From contig JAIXXZ010000035.1 in NCBI GenBank assembly GCA_027490465.1, positions 1-63,428 on the forward strand: DNA of 63,428 bases. The letters run 5' to 3'. Position numbers and translations under genes: made by a program. The DNA comes from Oxalobacteraceae bacterium (GTDB lineage Bacteria > Pseudomonadota > Gammaproteobacteria > Burkholderiales > Burkholderiaceae_D). Below the pieces are notes generated by a model. That model worked only from the letters and a program-made list of their open reading frames with translations, was not told where the DNA came from and ran no database searches. Numbering within the stretch: position 1 is the first letter of the stretch; every line of letters begins with the position of its first letter. Positions 56,686 through 63,428 of the stretch are shown piece by piece.

Positions 56686-57792
56686 ATGAAAAATCTCCGA
56701 TTTGTCTCTTGCCTGTTTTCCTTACTTGTCCTGTCGATTCTGGGCACGCCACTGCATGCCGAGGCAGCAAAGCCAGGCAAGACGAACAGATCCAAACCGA
56801 TCCATGAATCAAGGCAGGCCGATGAGCCAGAGTTCACCAACTTTACGCAATGGCGCAGCGTGGCCGAGCTGATCGACGAACTGAGCGAACAGCATGGCTT
56901 GGAGCGCGAAACGCTCAAGGCGCAATTTTCTAAAGTTCACTATCTCGACAATGTGGTTAAGCTCATCAATCCGCCACCACCAACCAAATTGAAAAACTGG
57001 ACTGTTTATCGGGAACGGTTCATTGAACCGACACGCTTGCGCGCTGGGGTAGCATTCTGGAAAAAGCATGAGGCATCTCTTAAACGTGCCGAAGTGGCAT
57101 TTGGTGTACCTGCCGAGATCATCGTGGGTATTCTGGGCGTAGAAACGATGTACGGAAAAATGACCGGAAATGTCCGCGTGGTGGATGCGTTGGCAACACT
57201 GGCTTTTGCATATCCGCCGACTGCTAATCGCGAGGCTCGGATGCAATACTTCCGCAATGAGCTCAAGCAAATATTTCTTCTGGCCCGACAAAATGACATG
57301 GATCCACTGAGCTTTTACGGATCTTTTGCTGGCGCCATAGGCTTGCCCCAATTCATGCCGGGCAGCATACGGCGATTCGCGGTGGACTTTGATGGCGATG
57401 GCAAAGTCGATCTTCGAAATTCGCCCGCCGACGCCATTGGCAGTATCGCCAGTTTTCTGTCACAACATGGTTGGCAGGCGGATCAGCCGCTGGTGTTCCC
57501 GGTCGAGGTATCCAGTAGGACCGAGGCCACCTGGCCAAGCTTGATAGGTCGGAGTCTCGAAGCGAATCTCACGCGGGAGGAGTTGGCGTATGCGGGCATT
57601 ACCATCAACGATGGCATCCCTGACTCCATCGGCTATGGACTGGTTGATTTGCAAGACGGTGAGCGACCAACGCTCTACTGGCTGGGCACCACCAATTTTT
57701 TCGCGATCGCTCAGTACAATCGCAGTTTTTTTTATGCCATGACTGTGATCGAACTGGGTAAAGCAGTCCGCCAACAACGCCAGCGCCTGTGA
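56686..57792 (+). CDS. mltB: Membrane-bound lytic murein transglycosylase B
   Basis: Cleaves peptidoglycan glycan strands forming 1,6-anhydro ends. From ATG 56686 (368 aa) the signal peptide is LRFVSCLFSLLVLSILG. The MltB domain has GVETMYGKMTG with the catalytic Glu, GSFAGAIGLPQFMPGSIRRF, FDGDGKVDLRN and a typical C-terminus. The frame is open 25 codons upstream, but the signal peptide fixes the start. Confidence 0.92.
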   Translation: MKNLRFVSCLFSLLVLSILGTPLHAEAAKPGKTNRSKPIHESRQADEPEFTNFTQWRSVAELIDELSEQHGLERETLKAQFSKVHYLDNVVKLINPPPPTKLKNWTVYRERFIEPTRLRAGVAFWKKHEASLKRAEVAFGVPAEIIVGILGVETMYGKMTGNVRVVDALATLAFAYPPTANREARMQYFRNELKQIFLLARQNDMDPLSFYGSFAGAIGLPQFMPGSIRRFAVDFDGDGKVDLRNSPADAIGSIASFLSQHGWQADQPLVFPVEVSSRTEATWPSLIGRSLEANLTREELAYAGITINDGIPDSIGYGLVDLQDGERPTLYWLGTTNFFAIAQYNRSFFYAMTVIELGKAVRQQRQRL

Positions 57793-57830
57793 CCTCTCTG
57801 CCGCCTCATGCTGCCCTGTCGGGGAATGAC

Positions 57831-58397
57831 ATGACTGATGATCAGATCATTGCATTGACAAGGGCGTGGCTTGAAGAAGCCGTGCTTGGATTGAATTTAT
57901 GTCCATTCGCTGAATCAGTCCATCGCAACAATCAAATTGCCTACTACGTCAGTCGCGCGGAAAATGAGAGCATATTGATGGAAGACTTGGTCTTGGCGAT
58001 TGATGCACTGCTGGACGCTGATCCTGCAAAGACAGACACGGCATTTCTTATTCATCCGTTTGCACTGCAAAACTTCGAGGAATACAACGAATTCATCGGA
58101 TGGACAATGAACTTTCTTGAAGAAAGCAGCCTTGAAGCAGTGGTGCAGATTGCGAGCTTTCATCCCGAATATCGGTTTGCCGGCACATCGGCCGATGACA
58201 TTACCAATTGCACCAATCGCTCTCCGCTGCCCATGCTACATTTGTTGCGTGAATCCAGTGTTGATGCAGCATTGACCGCATTACCGGAAGCCGCACAACT
58301 GGTTGAAAAAAATCTGGATACCTTGCGTAATTTAGGCACTGCTGGGTGGAATGCATTGAATGACCGAATTCATGCCTCGGCGAAATTTAGTAGATAA
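57831..58397 (+). CDS. DUF1415 family protein
   Basis: Cytosolic protein of 188 aa with LTRAWLEEAVLGLNLCPFAESV at the start and the FHPEYRFAGTSADDITNCTNRSP core, the DUF1415 signature. Function unknown. ATG 57831 has GGGGAA upstream; GTG 57789, overlapping the mltB stop, is an alternative start. Confidence 0.85.
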   Translation: MTDDQIIALTRAWLEEAVLGLNLCPFAESVHRNNQIAYYVSRAENESILMEDLVLAIDALLDADPAKTDTAFLIHPFALQNFEEYNEFIGWTMNFLEESSLEAVVQIASFHPEYRFAGTSADDITNCTNRSPLPMLHLLRESSVDAALTALPEAAQLVEKNLDTLRNLGTAGWNALNDRIHASAKFSR

Positions 58398-59109
58398 ACT
58401 TTCCCTACCGTGGATGCTTCTGTTTGATTGCTGAAGGATTTACCGATATCGATGCTCCGTAGTTTTATCAATATGGCCAATCATCGATTTTTTCTGACTC
58501 AGGTAGGGATCAGCACGTTATAGGTCGTTTTCGAGTACTCATAATCGCACTAATGTACCGAAACTTTGCCAAGAAAAAATCATCTGATAAAAGAATGCGT
58601 TTCCCGAATGAGCAATCTAATTGCTTTGCCGACTTGCGGATTCTCAAAACGAAACATTTTCATATTAACTACAATAAACTTGTAATTCAGAAATTGACCG
58701 GCAGCCAGGAATTGGGGGCTTTGCAGGCGAATCTCAGATGGATCATCGACTTGTTTCGCTAAAAACCCACAAGTCAGGCGATCATAAGATCTCAGCGTCG
58801 CAATCAGAGCAATAGATTCACAGGGCGTAAGGTTATAAAAATTTTACTTTGTTATCGGGTCTGCCTGAAACTTATGGGCAAATCAGGAAGCTCTAGCAAA
58901 ATGCGTGATGCAAGCGCTGGCAAGGTAGGGAAGCCGCAGACAGTACCAAGATACGGCAAGACAGGACCAAACCCACCAGCAATATTTTGCACGAGCTTCT
59001 ATAAGAAATCATAAATATCGGCTGCAATGGTTGGACGGGAACATTGGGGGACGGCAGCATGTCTTGATGCAACCAACCGGCGCGTTTCATTCACCATCCG
59101 CTCTAGGGA
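58398..59109. other. Intergenic stretch, nothing recognised
   Basis: About 710 bp without a supported gene. A 69-codon frame at 58553-58762 has no family features. A 28-bp string near 58933-58960 (GCCGCAGACAG...ATACGGCAAG) recurs in similar form at 61180-61210. Confidence 0.5.
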
Positions 59110-59436
59110 ATGCCTACTCAAATGACAACACAGTTTGAAAATCAAGACAGCAATCGACTCTCCGATCAGGTGGCATATGATCCCAATAATCTGCTCGATT
59201 CGCTCATTGAGAAGCTGCATCTGAAGAATGATGCAGCGTTGTCGCGTGCTCTGGAAGTTGCACCGCCGGTGATCAGCAAAATCAGACATCGGCGCTTACC
59301 GGTTGGCGCATCGCTGCTGATCCGCATGCATGAAGTCAGCAATCTGAGCATACGGGAATTGCGCGTACTGATGGGCGACCGAAGAGAAAAATTCCGTATC
59401 AGTGACAAACAATTCAAACCCAAACACAACGCTTGA
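59110..59436 (+). CDS. Small helix-turn-helix-like protein, function unknown
   Basis: Protein of 108 aa. The region LIEKLHLKNDAALSRALEVAPPVISKIRHRRLPVG has the spacing of a Cro/CI-type helix-turn-helix, followed by IRMHEVSNLSIRELRVLMGDRR. A DNA-binding role is likely but unproven. Start either 59110 or 59122; neither has ideal ribosome-site spacing. Confidence 0.68.
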   Translation: MPTQMTTQFENQDSNRLSDQVAYDPNNLLDSLIEKLHLKNDAALSRALEVAPPVISKIRHRRLPVGASLLIRMHEVSNLSIRELRVLMGDRREKFRISDKQFKPKHNA

Positions 59437-59552
59437 ACCGCGCATTCCCGGTCTGCCTCAAAGCGCTGTTTTGCAAATACATCGGCCGACCGCACCAGCG
59501 TTTATGCCAAATTGAGCATTGATTGCATTGGTGCGGTTTACCTTATGAATCA

Positions 59553-60455
59553 CTATGCAGGAAAGACGCCAGTCGACAGATAACGATCACCACGGTCACA
59601 GACAATAAAAACGATCACCGCATTTTCAGTGGTCTGTGAAATACGCAATGCAACCTCGCAGGCACCCGCCGCCGAAATGCCCGCAAAAATACCCTCTTCC
59701 ACGGCCATTCGGCGCGCCATCTGCTCCGCGGCAGCCTGGCTGACGTTTTCAACCTGATCGACCCGAGTGCGGTCATAGATTTTTGGCAAATAAGCTTCAG
59801 GCCATTTGCGAATACCAGGAATCTGGGAACCCTCTTCGGGTTGCGCGCCAATGATTCGGATATCCGGATTTTTTTCTTTCAAAAACTTCGAAACACCCAT
59901 AATGGTGCCGGTCGTTCCCATCGCGCTGACAAAGTGAGTCACCCGACCTTCGGTATCACGCCAGACCTCCGGTCCAGTGCCCTCGTAATGTGCCCGAGGA
60001 TTGTCGGGATTGGCAAACTGGTCCAGGATGATGCCCTTACCTTCTTTTTGCATTTGCTCGGCCAGATCGCGCGCATATTCCATACCACCCGTCTTCGGCG
60101 TCAGAATAATCTCGGCACCATAAGCGGCCATGCTTTGTCGACGTTCAAGGCTGAGATTTTCCGGCATCAGCAGAATCATCTTGAAACCACGCATCGCTGC
60201 GGCCATCGCCAGGGCAATCCCGGTGTTGCCGCTGGTGGCCTCAATCAGCGTATCGCCCGGTTTGATATCGCCTCGCTCTTCGGCATGACGGATCATGGAC
60301 ATCGCCGGCCTATCCTTGACGGATCCTGCCGGATTGTTGCCCTCCATCTTGCCCAGGATGATGTTGTTGCGCTGCCGGGCGTCCTCGCCCGGTAGGCGCT
60401 TGAGTTGCACCAAGGGCGTGTTGCCGATCAGGTCTTCAATGGCGAGGTAATGCAT
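59553..60455 (-). CDS. cysM: Cysteine synthase B
   Basis: PLP enzyme of 300 aa making cysteine from O-acetylserine and sulfide or thiosulfate. It has IGNTPLVQL, the PLP lysine in GSVKDRPA, TSGNTGIALA and GTTGTIMGV. The replacement of the loop residues by those of CysM (MEGNNPAGS) fits the B isozyme. Confidence 0.94.
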   Translation of the reverse strand: MHYLAIEDLIGNTPLVQLKRLPGEDARQRNNIILGKMEGNNPAGSVKDRPAMSMIRHAEERGDIKPGDTLIEATSGNTGIALAMAAAMRGFKMILLMPENLSLERRQSMAAYGAEIILTPKTGGMEYARDLAEQMQKEGKGIILDQFANPDNPRAHYEGTGPEVWRDTEGRVTHFVSAMGTTGTIMGVSKFLKEKNPDIRIIGAQPEEGSQIPGIRKWPEAYLPKIYDRTRVDQVENVSQAAAEQMARRMAVEEGIFAGISAAGACEVALRISQTTENAVIVFIVCDRGDRYLSTGVFPA

Positions 60456-60578
60456 GGCGGAATCAGCTCATCTTCAGAGGTAGAGACCGCCATTCTAATC
60501 GCTGAGCCCAGGCTGCGTTGCGAAGCGGTTCGGCAAGGGGTATCGGCATGCCTCTCCGCCAACGCAGCGCGCAAAGAC

Positions 60579-60935
60579 TCAGTTTTTTGCGTCGCCCGGC
60601 TTGGCAGGCTCAGACGGCGTTTTGGCAGACTTGGCAGGCGGTTTGGCGGCCGTGGCCCCGGGATTGCGCGGTTGCCCATTAACCACCAGACCGGCTGCCG
60701 ATAATTTGACCGAATTTTTCTCACCAATACCGCGTACCCGCTTCTCAAGATCGGCCCAGTCCCGGAAATTACCGTTCTTTTTGCGCTCCTCCAGTATGGC
60801 TTTTGATGTCGCCGGACCAATGCCGGCAATGCCATCGAGTGCGGCCTGATCTGCCGTATTGATCTCGACGACAGCCCAGGCCGATGCCGCGACAAAAAAT
60901 ATACCCGCAAACAGCAAGAAAAATTTCTTGAGCAT
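60579..60935 (-). CDS. ComEA-like helix-hairpin-helix protein
   Basis: Exported protein of 118 aa: a signal peptide (FFLLFAGIFFVAASAWA), then a double helix-hairpin-helix (INTADQAALDGIAGIGPATSKAILEE and DLEKRVRGIGEKN). A Pro/Lys/Ala-rich C-terminal tail follows. Such proteins bind DNA in the periplasm, often for natural transformation. No other competence genes lie nearby. Confidence 0.87.
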   Translation of the reverse strand: MLKKFFLLFAGIFFVAASAWAVVEINTADQAALDGIAGIGPATSKAILEERKKNGNFRDWADLEKRVRGIGEKNSVKLSAAGLVVNGQPRNPGATAAKPPAKSAKTPSEPAKPGDAKN

Positions 60936-61328
60936 TATGTTTCTCCGTATGAGTAGATTGAATAATCACGACCAACCTATTGGTCGCATACGGATTAAAC
61001 GCGAAGAATGAGTGCAACTTAACTGAAAAAATTATGATTAATACGCATGAAGCGAACTTCGATCAGATTTTCGCTGACCGGCATCTGACGATGCAGTGAT
61101 GGTCTCGTAGCGGAATTTTTTCGGTATCAAATCAGAAAAATCCACTTGCATGTAAGGCGCAGTTGTTAGCCAGGTGAGCTGCCGCAGACAGCAATACCAA
61201 ATACGGCAAGGGTGTAGCAGGGAACTCGGGCTGCATGCAGTCCGCCCGCGGGGCGCTACTGGCTTGAAATCCAGTGCGTCTCCTGCAAGGGACATCAACG
61301 CTGACTGCGATGTTTTGTGGGGGAGTTT
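60936..61328. other. Intergenic stretch with a worn repeat copy
   Basis: About 390 bp with no gene. It includes a diverged copy of the dispersed repeat (61210-61293) and must hold the promoter of the comEA-like gene. Confidence 0.6.
61210..61293. repeat. Dispersed palindromic repeat, copy D (diverged)
   Basis: About 84 bp in the orientation of copy B: GGTGTAGCAGGG, a CTGCATGCAG palindrome, CCGCGGGGC, CTACTGGCTTGAAATCCAGT and TCCTGCAAGG. Several substitutions spoil the central palindrome. Confidence 0.7.
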
Positions 61329-62504
61329 TTAACTCATCACCGACAGTTCTTCGGTACGACGCGGCGCGTAGCTTTCCCAATGGCTGCAGCCGGGGCATTG
61401 CCAGTAAAACTGCTTGGCTTTGAATCCGCAGTGATTGCATTGGTAGCGCGCCAGCTTTTGCGCATAACCGCCGACGAGGCTCTTGATGAGAGAGAGTTCT
61501 GCGCGGCCTTCGGGCGGTGCGTACATCAGACGTGCCTCGATCAGCTTGTCCAGGCCCAGGAGCGTGGGCGTTCTGCGCAATTCGTCGCCCACGAGCTGAT
61601 TTGCACTGTCTGGACCATCGAGTTCCAGTACCGCCTTGAAGGTGACCTCCAGCAAATCAATCGAAGGGGCTTCAGCCAGATAGCCTTTGAGCAGATTCAA
61701 GCCCTCGCGCGCGCGATTTACCGCGCGGTAGCCATCCATGAGTCGCTGCGCAACCAGGGCCACATGCGGTGCACTTTGCTGCTCCACACGACGCCAAGCC
61801 AGCAGCGCGCCTTCAACGTCTTCCTTGGCGCGCAGACAATCACCGATCAGAATCATGGCTCGCACATTATTGCGATCGTAAGACAGGGCTTTATCAAGCG
61901 TCGCCAGCGCCACATCCGGGTTTGCGTGTACCAGTTCATCTTGCGCGAGCTCGCAATGAAACTGCGCAATCTCTTTCTGATAGGCGCCGGCACCGGATTC
62001 CTGCAAAGCGAGTGCTGCCTGCATGGCCCGCTTCCATTCTTTTTCGCGCTGATAGATTTCCAGCAGGGCTCTGCGAGCCTGTGCACCGTATTGCGACTGG
62101 GCGAGCTGATCAAAGGTTTCTTCGGCTCTGTCCAGCAGGCCAGCTTTCAGATAGTCCTGACCCAGTTCATAGCGAGCCTGGCTGGCCAGCTCGGGCGACA
62201 AATCCGCGCGCGCCAGCAAATTCTGATGAACCCGAACAGCGCGCTCGATGTCACCGCGCCGGCGAAACAGATTACCCAACGCGAAATGCAGTTCAGCCGT
62301 TTCGGGATCAAGGCGGGCGATCTCGACAAAGAGATCAATCGCCTTATCGGGCTGTTCATCCAGCAGAGCATTGAGCGCTTTGTAATAGCTGCGAGGCAAG
62401 CTGCGTGATTCGGCGATCACGTGACGGATATCGACGCGGGCCGCAACCCACCCCAAACCAAAGCAGAGGGGAATGATCAGCAGCCACCAGACTTCAAATT
62501 CCAT
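61329..62504 (-). CDS. lapB: Lipopolysaccharide assembly protein B (YciM)
   Basis: Inner-membrane-anchored TPR protein of 391 aa that regulates LPS synthesis through LpxC turnover in E. coli. One N-terminal helix (WWLLIIPLCFGLGWVAARV), about nine TPR units and a C-terminal rubredoxin-like knuckle with two CxxC pairs (CNHCGF, CPGC) are visible. Follows lapA with 30 bp between. Confidence 0.93.
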   Translation of the reverse strand: MEFEVWWLLIIPLCFGLGWVAARVDIRHVIAESRSLPRSYYKALNALLDEQPDKAIDLFVEIARLDPETAELHFALGNLFRRRGDIERAVRVHQNLLARADLSPELASQARYELGQDYLKAGLLDRAEETFDQLAQSQYGAQARRALLEIYQREKEWKRAMQAALALQESGAGAYQKEIAQFHCELAQDELVHANPDVALATLDKALSYDRNNVRAMILIGDCLRAKEDVEGALLAWRRVEQQSAPHVALVAQRLMDGYRAVNRAREGLNLLKGYLAEAPSIDLLEVTFKAVLELDGPDSANQLVGDELRRTPTLLGLDKLIEARLMYAPPEGRAELSLIKSLVGGYAQKLARYQCNHCGFKAKQFYWQCPGCSHWESYAPRRTEELSVMS

Positions 62505-62534
62505 GGCGGTATCCGATTGAGAGATATGGGGTCA

Positions 62535-62858
62535 TCACAAGCCGATTCGCTCCATGACGGCATCAGGCATGGGCGGCTGAGCGCGAACCCGTGCAAGCGT
62601 CTCTGCCGCTTTTTGCTGTTGCTCGTTTTCTCTTTTCTGGCGGATCATCGTTCGGCGATAACGCAGAACGGTACCCGTCATGGCCAGTACACCAAGCACA
62701 GCACCGGCGATAAAAAAAGTCAGTAGCAGCAAAATCAGCGGTGCCTTTGCGGTCGCGTTCCAGAAAAGATGCAAGACCACCTCATCCGTGTTTTTCAGCG
62801 CAAAGCCAAAAAACACCAAGAACAAGCCTATCGCAAACAGCCTGAAAATTATCTTCAT
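62535..62858 (-). CDS. lapA: Lipopolysaccharide assembly protein A (DUF1049)
   Basis: Small membrane protein of 107 aa with two helices (RLFAIGLFLVFFGFALKN and LILLLLTFFIAGAVLGVLAM) and a cytoplasmic coiled tail. It is the partner of LapB. ATG 62858 is chosen; the upstream TTG is not needed. Confidence 0.92.
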   Translation of the reverse strand: MKIIFRLFAIGLFLVFFGFALKNTDEVVLHLFWNATAKAPLILLLLTFFIAGAVLGVLAMTGTVLRYRRTMIRQKRENEQQQKAAETLARVRAQPPMPDAVMERIGL

Positions 62859-63059
62859 GAGAGCGGGCAAATGAGCAAGGGAATACCTGCAGGCATTTTA
62901 CGCCAAAAAAAATGGCACCCTGACGGATGCCATTCAAACAAAATAACAAAAACATGTAGCCCGTCTTTTAAGAACTCAGGCCTGATCCGCCGGCAAGACA
63001 GCGTGGCTTGAGGCGCGAGACGGTCAACCACCACCAGCGCCCTGAAGACAGCGTCCTTC

Positions 63060-63365
63060 TTAATTGTCGATGATGGGTTGCCCAACCATCGCATCCACCC
63101 TCTCACGCAGCTCCTTGCCCGGCTTGAAGTGAGGCACCCGCTTTTCAGGCACCATCACCGTATCACCGGACTTGGGATTGCGGCCGATTCTGGGTGGCCG
63201 GCTGTTGAGCGAGAAACTGCCAAAACCACGAATCTCGATGCGCTGACCCGTCGTCAGCGCATCGCTCATCGCGTCCAGCAGCGTCTTCACCGCGAAATCC
63301 GCATCCTTGGCTACCAGCTGCGGATAACGCTCGGCCAGACGGGCAATCAGCTCCGATTTGGTCAT
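63060..63365 (-). CDS. ihfB: Integration host factor subunit beta
   Basis: Nucleoid DNA-bending protein of 101 aa: [26 protein letters not shown], and the DNA-clamping arm with [13 protein letters not shown]. It lies directly after rpsA, the usual position in proteobacteria. Confidence 0.97.
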   Translation of the reverse strand: MTKSELIARLAERYPQLVAKDADFAVKTLLDAMSDALTTGQRIEIRGFGSFSLNSRPPRIGRNPKSGDTVMVPEKRVPHFKPGKELRERVDAMVGQPIIDN

Positions 63366-63379
63366 CAACGACTTCCGGA

Positions 63380-63428
63380 TCAGCTCTTGTTATCGAGCTT
63401 GGCCTTGAGCAGCGCGCCCAGGCTGGTG
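63380..63428 (-). CDS. rpsA: 30S ribosomal protein S1, last codons (runs off right edge)
   Basis: The minus strand ends [19 protein letters not shown], the usual C-terminus of betaproteobacterial S1. Only about 15 codons are inside the window. Position before ihfB confirms the assignment. Confidence 0.88.
   Translation of the reverse strand, partial: TSLGALLKAKLDNKS

Overview
The window is a chromosomal segment of a betaproteobacterium. Gene order points to Burkholderiales and most resembles Oxalobacteraceae (Herminiimonas/Janthinobacterium type): pgk-pyk-fba, azlCD next to ilvE and a CHCC zinc-finger gene, maeB-thiL-pgpA-pncC-pyrF, CIRCE-groES-groEL, and rpsA-ihfB-lapA-lapB-comEA-cysM. The family is inferred from gene order and protein character, not from a marker-gene comparison. 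No rRNA, tRNA or CRISPR array was recognised.

Layout. 1-10.4 kb is core: lower glycolysis (minus strand), branched-chain amino-acid export and transamination, an operon of small proteins and a YheT-type hydrolase, an M48 metalloprotease and moaC. 10.4-21.0 kb is an accessory island. It begins at the 3' end of moaC with a truncated tyrosine recombinase and ends at a degenerate second copy of the moaC 3' end. It carries IS3-family debris, a 10-bp minisatellite, an RTX protein, a decayed open frame and a type I secretion operon with two tandem ABC exporters and a HlyD-type adaptor. 21.4-25.2 kb holds an ArsR-like regulator, a two-component pair, a YbjN-like protein and a secreted TPR protein. 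25.4-33.1 kb is a lipid-linked pentose cluster: HAD-UbiA, DprE1-like, DprE2-like, epimerase, FAD protein and GtrA, facing a GT39 glycosyltransferase. By analogy with actinobacterial decaprenyl-phosphoryl-arabinose synthesis it should make a prenyl-phosphate-linked arabinose-like sugar, flip it and transfer it to an unknown acceptor.

33.2-38.1 kb is core (maeB, thiL, pgpA, pncC). Between pncC and pyrF (38.1-41.7 kb) sit a dehalogenase-like hydrolase, two proteins each ending in two membrane segments, an IS3 remnant and an LcrH/SycD-like TPR chaperone. This combination resembles a type III secretion translocator/chaperone module. 41.7-49.6 kb is again core: pyrF, an EamA exporter, PBP4, an OCD-family enzyme, pirin, and groESL under a perfect CIRCE operator.

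49.6-55.6 kb holds two candidate effectors: an ADP-ribosyltransferase-like protein and a large His/Cys (caspase/CHAT-like) domain joined by a poly-Thr linker to ankyrin repeats. Core genes rbgA and an enoyl-CoA hydratase lie between them. 55.6-63.4 kb has a histone-deacetylase-like gene broken by one in-frame stop, mltB, a DUF1415 gene, a small DNA-binding-like protein, cysM, comEA, lapB, lapA, ihfB and the last codons of rpsA.

A dispersed palindromic repeat family (four recognisable copies) lies in intergenic spaces at 8.2, 37.4, 43.6 and 61.2 kb. The secretion modules, effector-like proteins and lipid-linked sugar cluster suggest a host-interacting or envelope-specialised bacterium. No T3SS apparatus genes are in this window.
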